From Labrenzia sp. VG12 (GTDB taxonomy: Bacteria > Pseudomonadota > Alphaproteobacteria > Rhizobiales > Stappiaceae): a DNA stretch of 64,000 nt. Below, in pieces: positions 1-8,367 of the stretch (positions are counted from its first letter, which is position 1; the number at the start of each line of letters is the position of its first letter). A program made the position numbers and the translations under genes. The notes under the pieces were generated by a model. That model did no database searches and was not told the DNA's origin. It saw only the letters and a list, made by a program, of their open reading frames with translations. The DNA lies in NCBI RefSeq assembly GCF_002237595.1, contig NZ_CP022529.1, positions 5,114,001 to 5,178,000 on the forward strand. Reading direction: 5' to 3'.

Positions 1-2
1 TC

Positions 3-221
3 GCACAACAACTCTATACGGCCTCGCTCGCAGGGCTTGAACAGGCACGCAAGGACGCGGATAGCAAACATTTGTATCTTGCAACGTTTATACGGCCGAC
101 CCTGTCAGAGGCTGCGCAATACCCAAGCCGACTGCTCTATTCGTTTTCAGCTTTTCTCATACTGACGGGGCTATGGATAGTTGTTGTCTTGATGTACTAT
201 AATATTCGTGATCGGACATAG
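3..221 (+). CDS. Capsule polysaccharide export inner-membrane protein, C-terminal fragment (KpsE/BexC/CtrB-like)
   Basis: Only the last 72 codons are in the window; the gene enters from the left and ends at TAG 219-221. The visible part has a coiled-coil-like stretch (SLAGLEQARKDADSK), a segment matching the family's conserved RPTLSEAAQYPSR region, one hydrophobic helix (about 20 residues, FSAFLILTGLWIVVVLMYY) and a short basic cytoplasmic tail. This order is that of polysaccharide co-polymerase proteins that span the inner membrane with the KpsM/KpsT transporter and help move capsule across the periplasm. No start codon or RBS can be seen. It anchors the following 13 kb as a surface-polysaccharide locus. 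The family assignment rests on motif resemblance only. Confidence 0.75.
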   Translation, partial: AQQLYTASLAGLEQARKDADSKHLYLATFIRPTLSEAAQYPSRLLYSFSAFLILTGLWIVVVLMYYNIRDRT

Positions 222-334
222 GTTCTATCGCGCACAAAAATCTACGCAATTACATGCGAGTCTCGTCTTTTTTGCAACTCCCAGACCAAAATCTAACAAA
301 AATGTTGGCAGTAAAAAACCGCTAAGGGGTAATC

Positions 335-949
335 ATGATAAAAACCGCGCATACCTATTCGCAACTTGGCCAAGATCTGCTGATTAAAAAGAAATTTAAA
401 AGAGCGAATTTTGGCGAATGGTACTGCGTCGATGTAGGTTGCCATCATCCGATTATTAACAACAACACATTTTTATTCTACGAGTTAGGTGCAAGAGTTC
501 TAAATATCGATCCTAATCCGGATTTGGAGGGCTTGTACAAGAGGTATCGCGGAGAAGATAAATTTTTGTGTAGTGCCGTTTCCAATGCACCGTCAACCCA
601 AAAATACTATCGATACTCAAATAGCCAATGGAATGGACTAGAGGAGAATTTAGGGCAGAAAAGCAAACTAGTTTCGACGGAGTTCGTCCCCGTTAGTTCG
701 CTCCAGACGATATTTGTCGAACACAACGTTCCGGAGACAATCGATTTTTTGTCAATTGATACTGAAGGGCACGAACTAAGGGTTCTTCAAGGTGTTGATC
801 TGAACAAATACGATATCGGTTGCATATGTCTGGAATCAAGAATGAACGCCGAAAATCATTTGAATACAGAGCTACACAAATTTCTAACAGATAGATACGT
901 GCTTTTCGCGCACAACGGGCATGACGCTTTATATATCAAAAGAAAATAG
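335..949 (+). CDS. FkbM-family SAM-dependent methyltransferase
   Basis: A 204-residue protein with the FkbM layout: a SAM-binding glycine motif VDVGCHHP at about residues 32-39, an acidic strand end NIDPNP near 59, and the typical SIDTEGHELRVLQG block near 140-153. FkbM enzymes O-methylate sugars or small molecules; beside capsule genes a sugar O-methyltransferase is the natural reading (inference). The start has AAGGGG about 5 bases upstream. Codon use is AT-rich compared with the iol and phe genes, as in the rest of this region, which suggests transfer. Substrate unknown. An IS3-family element is inserted about 145 bp downstream. Confidence 0.85.
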   Translation: MIKTAHTYSQLGQDLLIKKKFKRANFGEWYCVDVGCHHPIINNNTFLFYELGARVLNIDPNPDLEGLYKRYRGEDKFLCSAVSNAPSTQKYYRYSNSQWNGLEENLGQKSKLVSTEFVPVSSLQTIFVEHNVPETIDFLSIDTEGHELRVLQGVDLNKYDIGCICLESRMNAENHLNTELHKFLTDRYVLFAHNGHDALYIKRK

Positions 950-1094
950 AAGGTTTGCCAATTCTGGAATAACGCCAGCTTCCGAGCATAAACCTCCCAC
1001 GGTATATTGCTAACAGCGGGACGCGCTAGTTTAAATCTGATCAAAGTTTAATTTGGTCAAGCTCAAAGTTTGAACCGCTCCTGGGTTTGTAAAC

Positions 1095-1123
1095 TGAATA
1101 GACCCTAGATTTGTAGACGCCTT
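1095..1123 (+). repeat. IS left terminal inverted repeat
   Basis: Starts TGAATAGACCC and ends TAGACGCCTT. Its partner is the reverse complement of 2288-2316. The match is strong at both edges and weaker in the middle. Confidence 0.85.
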
Positions 1124-1150
1124 CTTCCCTAATTTTGAGGCAAGGAGGCC

Positions 1151-1426
1151 ATGATGGGCACGAGCAATTTTAGTGACGATTTCAAACGGGACGCGGTGGC
1201 GCAAATCACCGAGCGTGGCTATCCGGTTGCGGAGGTTTCGACGCGCTTGGGCGTGAGCACACACTCGCTCTATGCCTGGAAGAAGAAGTTCTCCAAGTCG
1301 CCCGATCCAGGGGAAGGCGATCAAGCCGCGGAGATCCGGCGGCTTAAGCAGGAACTGGCTCGCGTCACCGAGGAGCGTGACATTCTAAAAAAGGCAACCG
1401 CGTACTTCGCCAAGGATGCAAAGTGA
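1151..1426 (+). CDS. IS3-family transposase OrfA (HTH protein)
   Basis: A 91-residue protein with an N-terminal helix-turn-helix (FSDDFKRDAVAQITERGY, then VSTRLGVSTHSLYAWKKKF) and a C-terminal leucine-rich coiled coil (residues about 55-85, EIRRLKQELARVTEERDIL). It binds the inverted repeats and, through a -1 frameshift, provides the N-terminus of the OrfAB transposase. It starts inside the element at an ATG with AGGAGG-like sequence nearby and ends in a 4-base GTGA overlap with orfB. The frame is intact. Confidence 0.9.
   Translation: MMGTSNFSDDFKRDAVAQITERGYPVAEVSTRLGVSTHSLYAWKKKFSKSPDPGEGDQAAEIRRLKQELARVTEERDILKKATAYFAKDAK
1387..1393 (+). promoter_or_regulatory. A6G slippery site for programmed -1 frameshift
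   Basis: In the orfA frame the bases read A AAA AAG, the classic slippage heptamer of IS3-family elements, 30 bases before the orfA stop. A -1 shift here would fuse OrfA to OrfB. Because orfB now carries stops, the product would be truncated before the last catalytic residue. Confidence 0.75.
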
Positions 1427-2298
1427 GGTACGCCTTCATCGCTGAGTATCGCTCCGTGTTTTCGGTACGGGCGATGTGCCGCTGCCTGCGCATCCATCCA
1501 AGCGGCTTTTATGCCTGGCTGAAGGCTCCGCTGAGCAAACGGGCCCGGGAAGACATCCGCCAGACCGAACTGCTGAGCAAGGCGTGGAAGGAGAGCGGCA
1601 AGGTCTATGAATATCGCAAGCTTCATGATGATCTGCTTGATCAGGGAGAGACGAGCTGCCTGAACCGTGCCGCAGGACTGGCCAGACTGGCCGGGATCAA
1701 GGCTCAGATCGGATACAGGCGGAGACCGGGCAACTATGGCGGAAGACCTGCCATGGTTTTCGACAATAGCCTCGACCGGCAGTTCAATGTGGAGGTGCCC
1801 GACAGGGTCTGGGTGACAGACATCACCTACATCAGGACACTGGAAGGCTTTGCCTACCTTGCCGTCGTAATCGACCTCTTTTCCCGCCGCGTTGTTGGAT
1901 GGTCGATGCAGAGCCGACAAAGCACGGATGTCGTGTTGCAGGCGTTACTCATGGCCGTATGGAGGAGGAAGCCAAAGAACGCAGTTCTGATCCATTCGGA
2001 TCAGGGATCGTAGTTCACAAGCATGGACTGGGCATCATTCCTTCGCGCTCACAATCTGGAGCACTCCATGAGCCGGCGTGGAAGCTGCCACGATAACGCT
2101 GTTGCCGAAAGCTTTTTCAACCTGCTCAAACGGGAAAGAGTGCGGCGACGAACCTAAAATACACGCGAAGACGCGAGGCGGGATGTGTTCGACTACATCG
2201 AGATGTTCTACAACCCAAAGCGCAAACACGTCAGAAGCGGGATGCTGTCACCCGTCGAGTTCGAACGGCAGCAGAAACTGAACTCTGAAGGCGTCTAG
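1423..2298 (+). pseudogene. IS3-family transposase OrfB, two in-frame stops
   Basis: The reading frame encodes a DDE integrase-core transposase (rve domain): VWVTDITYIRTLEGFAYLAV holds the first Asp and VLIHSDQGS the second. The frame is interrupted by TAG at 2011-2013, where the family normally has Gln in DQGSQF, and again by TAA at 2155-2157. The same frame carries on through DNAVAESFFNLLKRE, with the catalytic Glu, to the true stop at 2296-2298. No indel is needed to explain it, so it is nonsense decay. Translation begins at GTG 1423, overlapping the orfA stop. A truncated 196-residue product lacking the Glu could still be made. Confidence 0.88.
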
Positions 2299-2316
2299 AA
2301 AGTGCGGGGCTATTCA
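2288..2316 (-). repeat. IS right terminal inverted repeat
   Basis: Read on the minus strand it starts TGAATAGCCCC and ends TAGACGCCTT, matching the left end. It overlaps the last codons of orfB (stop 2296-2298), as is common for IS3-family elements. The adjacent AAC at 2317-2319 repeats the AAC before the left end. Confidence 0.85.
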
Positions 2317-2612
2317 AACACCTTTATTGCATAGTGCTGATACATCTTTTCGGATGCGCAGAAGGCGTGCATCATGGAGCGCGAAATGTAGGAGCGTTAG
2401 AGCGTTTGCCGATTGTATTGAACGATTTGACAAGCACGGTTTGGCTCGCTGGCGAGGCCGGTACCCGTGGTGGTGTTTCCCATCACAAGGGTGGGCCAAC
2501 GACGTTAGCGTGCCAAACCGTCCGGCCCATTCTCAAGTGATTATCAAACGCATCTGTGCTGTTGCCGGGGAGACTATCCGGCCCCCCGGCAGCGTTGCGC
2601 CGCGTGCACGAT

Positions 2613-2671
2613 ACACCGCATCGCACTTCGCAACGCGCCTTGCCGATTGAACCGCATAGTCTCATCAAACG
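2613..2671 (+). repeat. Diverged 60-bp direct repeat, copy 1
   Basis: Shares with copy 2 the ordered blocks CCGCATCG, CTTCGC, CGCCTTGCC, TGAACCG and CATCAAA. Copies start 151 bp apart. Function unknown; it may be an old interspersed repeat or the trace of a duplicated gene edge. Confidence 0.45.
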
Positions 2672-2763
2672 CTCTATTGGCTCAAAATAGCTCATCGTTT
2701 GCCTCTCTAAATGGTTCGCTGGACCATTTCTCAGAACAGGTCTCGCTGTTGCACCGCTCCCGT

Positions 2764-2823
2764 AGCGCCGCATCGGGCTTCGCGCCACGCCTTGCCTAAT
2801 GAACCGTTTGGAGCCATCAAATG
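2764..2823 (+). repeat. Diverged 60-bp direct repeat, copy 2, ending in a hairpin
   Basis: Same block order as copy 1. Its end forms an imperfect hairpin at 2800-2828, with arms TGAACCGTTTG and CAAATGGTTCA. Confidence 0.45.
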
Positions 2824-3066
2824 GTTCAATCTGATCGGAAAGCACTCCAGTGGTGGAGAGCCGCCGCGAAGAGGGTAGCACTCCAATCGACCAGCGGACT
2901 CTGTGCCAAAGTGGATGGAAATCGGGTCTCAGGTCCGTTCCTATAGATCAAGGCCATGGGTTGCGAATTCGACATCGAAATCCTATAACCCGCGAGTCGG
3001 GAAGAGGCTGCCCTCGGTTACCATGTCTGACAATCCGGTGGCTTGAGACTTGCGGAGAAATAAACG

Positions 3067-4667
3067 GTGATTTCAAGAAGCGACTGGCAGATTCTCGACT
3101 GCACCTTGAGAGATGGCGGCTATTATACAAACTGGGATTTCAGTCAGGAATGCGTAGATCGATATCTCGAGGCTGTCTCCTGTCTGCCGGTTTCTTACAT
3201 TGAATTGGGTTACCGGGCATTACCCGAATATGGAAAATACAAAGGTGCGTATTACTACTTGCCGCTCAGCTATATAGAGAGCGCGAGAGAAAAACTGCCT
3301 GCAGATACCAAACTCGGCGTCATGCTAGATGTTAAGAACTGCCCGCCTGAACACAGTGCAAAACTGCTTCAAGAGTGTCAGGGACTGATTGATTTTGTGC
3401 GGCTTGCTGCAGACCCGCGAAAGCTGAACGTTGCTCTTGAACTCGCGTATTCGATAAAGCGGTTAGGCTTCGAGGTCGGGTTAAACCTGATGTATCTCTC
3501 GAGTGACTATGACAAGACAAATGTACTCGAAGAAATACAAAATAATAAGGGTGTTTGCGATATCGTTTCCTTGGTAGACTCCTACGGGGCCTGTTATCCT
3601 ACAGAGGTCGCCCAGGCTGTATCGCTGGCAAAGCACATATTGGACGTTCCTGTAGGGTTTCACGGGCACGATAATCTGACGCTCGCCTTTGCAAATGCGC
3701 TTGCGGCATTGGACGCAGGGGCTGATGTTGTCGATGGGACGTTGCAGGGAATGGGCCGGGGTGCCGGCAACTTGCGAACTGAACTGATCGCGAGCTACCT
3801 GGAAAGCAATCTCGGCAATGTACCAGACTTCTTTGCCGCCGCGCCGGCTTTGGATCATTTTTCAGAAATGAAGATGGTGCACAAGTGGGGTGCTCAGATA
3901 CCTTATATAATTGCGGGGCTAAACGGACTGCCTCAAGCTCCGGTCATGGAGTGGATGTCGAAAAAGCGTTTCGATATGCCTGCTATTGTAAGGGCTCTCA
4001 CAACGCTCGGAAAAGATGAGGATGTGCAGCAGCAAAAGAAGTCAGGAAACGTTGCTAAACCGCTTCGAGATGCGTTGCCGAAATTGCACGACAAGAAGGT
4101 CGTCGTTGTTGGGGGGGGGCAACGGCTCTTGAACACACGGCTGGAGTAGCCGAATTCTGCGAAAAAAATGATGCCTTTCTGATACACTCGAGCGGTAAAC
4201 ATCTAGCTTTCTATCTGCAAACAGCTCCACAACAATATCTGTGCCTTGTCGGAGACGAGTTCAACAAGATTACGCTCTCCAGCAGGACGTGGATCGAGAA
4301 AATATCCGGCTTTGTCATTGACACCAGCGCGTATACGGGGGTGCCGGACGAGGTGTCGCGTTCGGGCAAACTCTTTTCCAGCGATGTGACCGGTGGCCGA
4401 ACTGGCAAGGAGGCTCTGTCGTCTATAAATCCCCTGGCACTTGCTCTTGCCGCTGCCCGGGACCTGTGCGCGGAAGAAGTATTTCTCGTCGGATTTGATG
4501 GTTACTCTGATCATACAGACGCTTCTTGGTTGTCTGACGAGACCCAAATGGTCTTAAAAGCGGCAGAAAAGGAGCTACAAGGCATATCGATTAGCAGCCT
4601 ACTGCCGACACGCTATGACCTAAGGATTGATCCCTTGTATGCGCGTTTGGCCACCAAAGCTGATTGA
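3067..4667 (+). pseudogene. Two-domain DRE-TIM aldolase protein, frameshifted in a G9 tract
   Basis: The N-terminal part (residues 1-350, starting GTG 3067 with GGAG upstream) is a DRE-TIM metallolyase/aldolase: the metal and catalytic signature ILDCTLRDGGYYTNWDF at residues 8-24 and a metal-binding GFHGHDN near residue 200 resemble 4-hydroxy-2-oxovalerate aldolase and HMG-CoA lyase. As read, the frame stops at 4147-4149 just after VVVVGGG. One extra G in the G9 tract (4111-4119) would continue it as GGGATALEHTAGVAEF to a stop at 4665-4667, giving about 533 residues. The second domain looks Rossmann-like and ends with a conserved NPLALALAAARDL and FLVGFDGY. It is followed at once by a HAD phosphatase and a cytidylyltransferase, suggesting an early carbon-carbon bond-forming step in making an activated sugar acid (inference). 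Either phase-variable, decayed or a sequencing error. Confidence 0.72.
4111..4119 (+). repeat. G9 mononucleotide tract within the aldolase gene
   Basis: Nine consecutive G lie exactly where the reading frame changes between the aldolase domain and the C-terminal domain. A tract of 10 or 7 would restore one continuous frame. Confidence 0.85.
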
Positions 4668-4685
4668 TGTTGGTCAACAACTGGA

Positions 4686-5333
4686 ATGCGGGAACACAAC
4701 GAGATGGGCGTCATATTCGATTGCGACGGCGTGATTTTTGATAGCAATAGAATGAAAAATGATATTTTTTCTCAAACGCTATCGGACTATTCTTCGGATC
4801 AAGTTGAGAGATTTTTGGAATACCACAAGTCAAATGGTGGTATTTCTAGATATGTTAAATTTAGATATTTCTTTTCTGATATCATCGGGTCTCCCATAGA
4901 TGATGATTTGGTCAACCAGTTGATAGGCGACTATTCGGAACTTTGCTATAAAGCTTACCAGGCCGCGCCATTTACAAAAGGGGCGTTGGAAACGATTGAG
5001 AAACTGTCAGCGAAACATGACCTATTCGTAGCTTCCGGAAGCGACGAGCAGGAACTCAATAGGGTTTTCAAAGATCGTGGAATAGCCACAGCTTTCAAAA
5101 AGATCCTTGGATCTCCTAGGCCCAAGGCCGAGTGTTTGAAATTGATTGTGGGAGATCGTCCGCAGAATTTCGTATTCGTAGGTGATTCAACTAAGGACTT
5201 CGAAGCAGCCGCAGAAGTTGGTGTTCGTTGTGTGCTTATGCCAACTTACTCAGACCAACCAGAATCGGTCGAGAAATTGGGGGGGAGCTGCGAAATTATT
5301 CGAAGTATTGAAGAACTTTTGGACCGCTACTGA
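4686..5333 (+). CDS. HAD-superfamily phosphatase
   Basis: A 215-residue HAD hydrolase: motif I FDCDGVIFDSN near the N-terminus with nucleophile and acid/base Asp, a helical cap (residues about 25-100), motif II at VASGSDEQ, motif III Lys in GSPRPKAE and motif IV FVGDSTKDFEAA. An internal ATG at 4704 (MGVIFDCDGV) is an equally good start. Placed between an aldolase and a CMP-sugar synthetase, it probably removes phosphate from the condensed sugar acid, as KdsC does in Kdo synthesis (inference). Base composition is clearly AT-rich. It contains a G7 run at 5279-5285 that is in frame, showing that G runs are not always miscalled here. Confidence 0.82.
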   Translation: MREHNEMGVIFDCDGVIFDSNRMKNDIFSQTLSDYSSDQVERFLEYHKSNGGISRYVKFRYFFSDIIGSPIDDDLVNQLIGDYSELCYKAYQAAPFTKGALETIEKLSAKHDLFVASGSDEQELNRVFKDRGIATAFKKILGSPRPKAECLKLIVGDRPQNFVFVGDSTKDFEAAAEVGVRCVLMPTYSDQPESVEKLGGSCEIIRSIEELLDRY

Positions 5334-5347
5334 AGAGTGATGGATCT

Positions 5348-6046
5348 ATGACTGGTATACAAGTCTTTCTGCCCTGCCGTAAAGGCAGCTTGAGGGTGCC
5401 TGATAAAAACACGAGACAGTTCGCGAGCGATGGGCGCAGTCTACTGGACATCAAACTCGAACAACTCCAAAGCACCGACGGTATTAATTCTGTTTTGCTT
5501 TCAACCAATGACGAGGCTGTAGAGCAGATTGCTCGTCGATATATTGACATGCCGAACAGCAAAATTGTCCTGGATAACAGACCCGATGAGTTCTGTGGCA
5601 ACAACACCACAACGGACGAAGTCATTTCCTACGCCGCAACCGTATTGACTGGTGATCACATCCTGTGGACCCATGTTACCTCACCTTTCTTGGGGCCAGA
5701 AGGGTACGCGGAAGTTATTGATCGGTACCAAACAGGCATTGCGTCCGGCAAATATGATTCAGCAATGACAGCCAAGCGCTTGCAAACGTTTCTTTGGAAC
5801 GAAGAAGGGCCGCAGAACTATGATCCCTCTGTTGTTGCATGGCCAAGAACCCAGACGCTTCAAGTCCTTTGGGAAATTGACAGTGGTGCATTCGTTGCAC
5901 CCGTGGATATCTACAGGAACCGAAAAAACAGAATTGGTTCGCGACCAAATATAATAGAGTTGTCAGGTATCGCGTCGCTCGACGTTGACACGCAGACGCA
6001 GTTTGAACTCGCCCAGTCAATATGGAATGCACGTGAAAACAACTGA
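5348..6046 (+). CDS. Acylneuraminate/Kdo-type cytidylyltransferase (CMP-sugar synthetase)
   Basis: A 232-residue nucleotidyltransferase. The N-terminal LPCRKGSLRVPDKN is the CTP-binding loop of NeuA/KdsB enzymes (pattern R-x-x-S-x-R-x-x-x-K-N), and LWTHVTSPF near residue 105 holds the conserved block before the metal site. The family activates 3-deoxy-ulosonic acids or other acidic sugars as CMP-sugars. It sits 14 bp after the HAD gene and overlaps the next gene by 20 bp, so the genes are probably co-transcribed. Which sugar it uses cannot be told from sequence; no NeuB or KdsA gene is seen nearby, only the DRE-TIM aldolase. Confidence 0.85.
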   Translation: MTGIQVFLPCRKGSLRVPDKNTRQFASDGRSLLDIKLEQLQSTDGINSVLLSTNDEAVEQIARRYIDMPNSKIVLDNRPDEFCGNNTTTDEVISYAATVLTGDHILWTHVTSPFLGPEGYAEVIDRYQTGIASGKYDSAMTAKRLQTFLWNEEGPQNYDPSVVAWPRTQTLQVLWEIDSGAFVAPVDIYRNRKNRIGSRPNIIELSGIASLDVDTQTQFELAQSIWNARENN

Positions 6047-8003
6047 TGTTCCGAAGAATGAATGCGTCTTTGATTTAGAGGCGATCTGGGACGATCGTGT
6101 TCGCTTGGTCATCTACCCGGGAGACCCGAATGTTACCGCAGAGCATGAAGGCTGGATACTAGACACATCGCAAGGAATTCTCCCGCTCACGGTGGAGCAA
6201 ATCGACGTCGGAAAGATTGTCTTCAAGGACGTGGAAATCGATTTTACAGGGACGATTGTAGAAAATCTCGTAGTATTCAATGAACGCCTGGCGCTCGTTT
6301 GCGGAAACAAGAGGGAAGACCTCGGCGAGACCTTATTTCCGAATGGACTGGAGGGGGTAAACGACTCTATCCGTCGGCGCAAAGGGCTAAAATTTGGCAG
6401 GGATTTTCAACTTGTTGCGGCTTGGCAAGCCTTTCTTCGAGGCCAAAACGAAGGGCAAATTGCGGCACAGGCTTTTTCATTCTGTTCTATTTGTTACCGG
6501 TACACGGAACAACCCGAACGTATTGGCGGGGAAACATTTGATAAACTTACCGAAATACTGAAGATTTTCGCAAATAACCTAAATTGTGAAATTGCTGAGG
6601 AAGCCAGATGGTTTCCATCGGTACACTTGGCTTATTCGCAGCTCGCGCTCATGTTGGGAAAGCTAGAAATAGCAGAAGTCGGGTTGAACAAGATTACGGA
6701 CAATGTTGGTATCATTGCCGTAGAACCAATTTGTTCCTACAATATTGCGTTGGCCAATTGTTTGCTTTCCTATTTGTATTGGGTTGCCGAAAATCCAAGC
6801 TTTCGCAAAGTTGCTGAGCAATGGTTGGATATTTTTTATTTGAGCGTCAATCACATTGATATTCGATTTGGAACTGTTTACGAATTTGGCGCGATATACA
6901 AGGCGCTTTTCTTAAACTACAAGTTTATCCTTCTCGAAGATGAACACGATGACAGGCGTCTGAGATCCTTGGAATTCAAGGATATTATGGAAACATGTAT
7001 GCGGATCAGGCTTGACAGCGGCACGTTGGCGAGACTGAAGATGGTTTTGACACCACTTATGCATGGGAAAGATCTCAAGAAATTCGGCATAGGGTCTGTG
7101 ACACAGACACTTGTCGAAAAAGACGTCCCGGAAGAAATCAGCAACCGTATCAACGAAGAGTTTAAGTCTAGACCACTTTATCAAGTAAGAAGAAGTTCTT
7201 GTCCGTGCTGTAAGAGTACAAATAGGTCAATATTTGAATATCCATCGCGTGCCGATCTTTATACTCTAAATTTCAGCGTAGAGGGGTGCCACGATTGTGG
7301 GTTCTCAAAGGTTGCGGTGCGGCCATATGGATATGCTGACTTCTTGTCTGGAAAGTACCTGAAAGGAAGCAATATCCCGTTCAGCGCGTTGAATGGATTG
7401 ATCTGTGCCGCAGCAAACATAGCTGCCGGGGAAGACGCTGTGTCCGCGGAGGTGAGCCGACTGGGGAGCTGCGAGAAGGGTGAAATTCTTTACCTCGGCA
7501 ACCCTCTTATTCCGTTGATTACAAATAATTTTGTTTTAACGGACTGGAATGAATGGTCTCCTTTCAAATCAAGTGTTGAGGAGGAGCAAGACCCTGACAC
7601 AAACGTTATAACGCCGGTAATCACGCCACGTGACAAAAATAGGCGGTATAAGAAGATTATACTTAACCATTGTCTGGAGTACATTCCGAGTGATGAGCTT
7701 CCAAAGCTTCTCAGGCAAGCAAAAGATCTTCTGGAAGAAGGGGGAACCCTGTATGTTGAGGTGAGAAATGCTTCTCTTTTACGTTTGAACGCTCGGAAAA
7801 TGAGTCTCTCGCCAGCTGTGAGTTTCTTTTCTCCCGAAGCGCTTTTCCGGGTTCTCTCACTGGCGGGATTCGACCATGTTCGTATTTCGTCATTTGGTCC
7901 GGCACACTCTCTGCGGCGACTGATTGGACACAAGCCAGACGCTCAGTTCGATCTATGCAATGAAAGCATCGTTGCAATTGCCGCGTTTGAGCCTCAACAT
8001 TAG
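6027..8003 (+). CDS. Large zinc-ribbon/methyltransferase-like protein
   Basis: About 658 residues from the ATG at 6027, which overlaps the cytidylyltransferase end; the frame is open further upstream to 5985, but that start has no RBS. The N-terminal 370 residues are not recognised and look mostly helical after residue 130. Around residues 391-424 two Cys pairs (SCPCCKS and GCHDCGF) form a probable zinc ribbon like that before some sugar C-methyltransferases. The last 250 residues resemble a class I SAM methyltransferase (LNHCLEYIPSDELPKLLRQA, then EEGGTLYVEV). A clear SAM glycine loop is weak (GEILYLGNP), so catalysis is uncertain. It probably modifies the polysaccharide whose genes surround it. 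Confidence 0.6.
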   Translation: MHVKTTDVPKNECVFDLEAIWDDRVRLVIYPGDPNVTAEHEGWILDTSQGILPLTVEQIDVGKIVFKDVEIDFTGTIVENLVVFNERLALVCGNKREDLGETLFPNGLEGVNDSIRRRKGLKFGRDFQLVAAWQAFLRGQNEGQIAAQAFSFCSICYRYTEQPERIGGETFDKLTEILKIFANNLNCEIAEEARWFPSVHLAYSQLALMLGKLEIAEVGLNKITDNVGIIAVEPICSYNIALANCLLSYLYWVAENPSFRKVAEQWLDIFYLSVNHIDIRFGTVYEFGAIYKALFLNYKFILLEDEHDDRRLRSLEFKDIMETCMRIRLDSGTLARLKMVLTPLMHGKDLKKFGIGSVTQTLVEKDVPEEISNRINEEFKSRPLYQVRRSSCPCCKSTNRSIFEYPSRADLYTLNFSVEGCHDCGFSKVAVRPYGYADFLSGKYLKGSNIPFSALNGLICAAANIAAGEDAVSAEVSRLGSCEKGEILYLGNPLIPLITNNFVLTDWNEWSPFKSSVEEEQDPDTNVITPVITPRDKNRRYKKIILNHCLEYIPSDELPKLLRQAKDLLEEGGTLYVEVRNASLLRLNARKMSLSPAVSFFSPEALFRVLSLAGFDHVRISSFGPAHSLRRLIGHKPDAQFDLCNESIVAIAAFEPQH

Positions 8004-8367
8004 CGGCAGTCCAGTAGCGATTTTGATCGTGCTTAGAAGATAGTATCTCTCTAAGCATGTGGGCCTTTGACCCTCATGCAAAGCACAGCCGGGCAAAGAG
8101 CGACACCTTGGTGCTTCAGGTCCGGAGGAGAAGTCGAGTAGAGGCACGTCGTCAAATGGGCAGAGGTCGAGTGGGTGTCTTGCCGCTGAGCCACTTGAAA
8201 TATAGTGCCATCCTCAAGATGGCAGTTGGAACTCATCAACTTCCTTGCAGGGGTCTCCAAAAAGGCTTGCGAGAAAATAGGGTAAGCTAAAAAAGGAAGC
8301 GAAGGCCACACCGCTTGACCTTATTACAGTCACTGTCAGTAAAAGAAGCAACAGAAGGTGCCGACCT
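8004..8367. other. 364-bp intergenic region
   Basis: No gene recognised; the open frames in it have no domain features. It is likely to hold the promoter for the sulfotransferase gene. No terminator-like hairpin with a T tract was seen. Confidence 0.5.

Larger units (their letters stand above)
1095..2316 (+). mobile_element. IS3-family insertion sequence, complete ends, decayed transposase
   Basis: A 1,222-bp element with 29-bp imperfect terminal inverted repeats (1095-1123 and 2288-2316; both outer ends read TGAATAG and both inner ends TAGACGCCTT). It is flanked by a 3-bp target duplication AAC (1092-1094 and 2317-2319). It contains the two overlapping frames typical of the family, orfA and orfB, and an A6G slippery site. 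Two in-frame stops in orfB make it probably inactive by itself. Family membership is known from the OrfA/OrfB architecture; the subgroup was not determined. It lies between the first FkbM gene and the aldolase gene. Confidence 0.9.
2317..3066. other. 750-bp intergenic stretch with diverged repeats
   Basis: No convincing gene is seen; the open frames here are short, overlapping and without domain signatures. It holds two diverged direct copies of a roughly 60-bp unit (listed separately) and probably the promoter of the aldolase gene near its right end. The sequence is GC-richer than the flanking polysaccharide genes. Confidence 0.6.

Noticed and set aside
2327..2881. Several overlapping 60-130-codon frames after the IS
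   Set aside because: They overlap on both strands, lack RBS and domain motifs, and span the repeat units.
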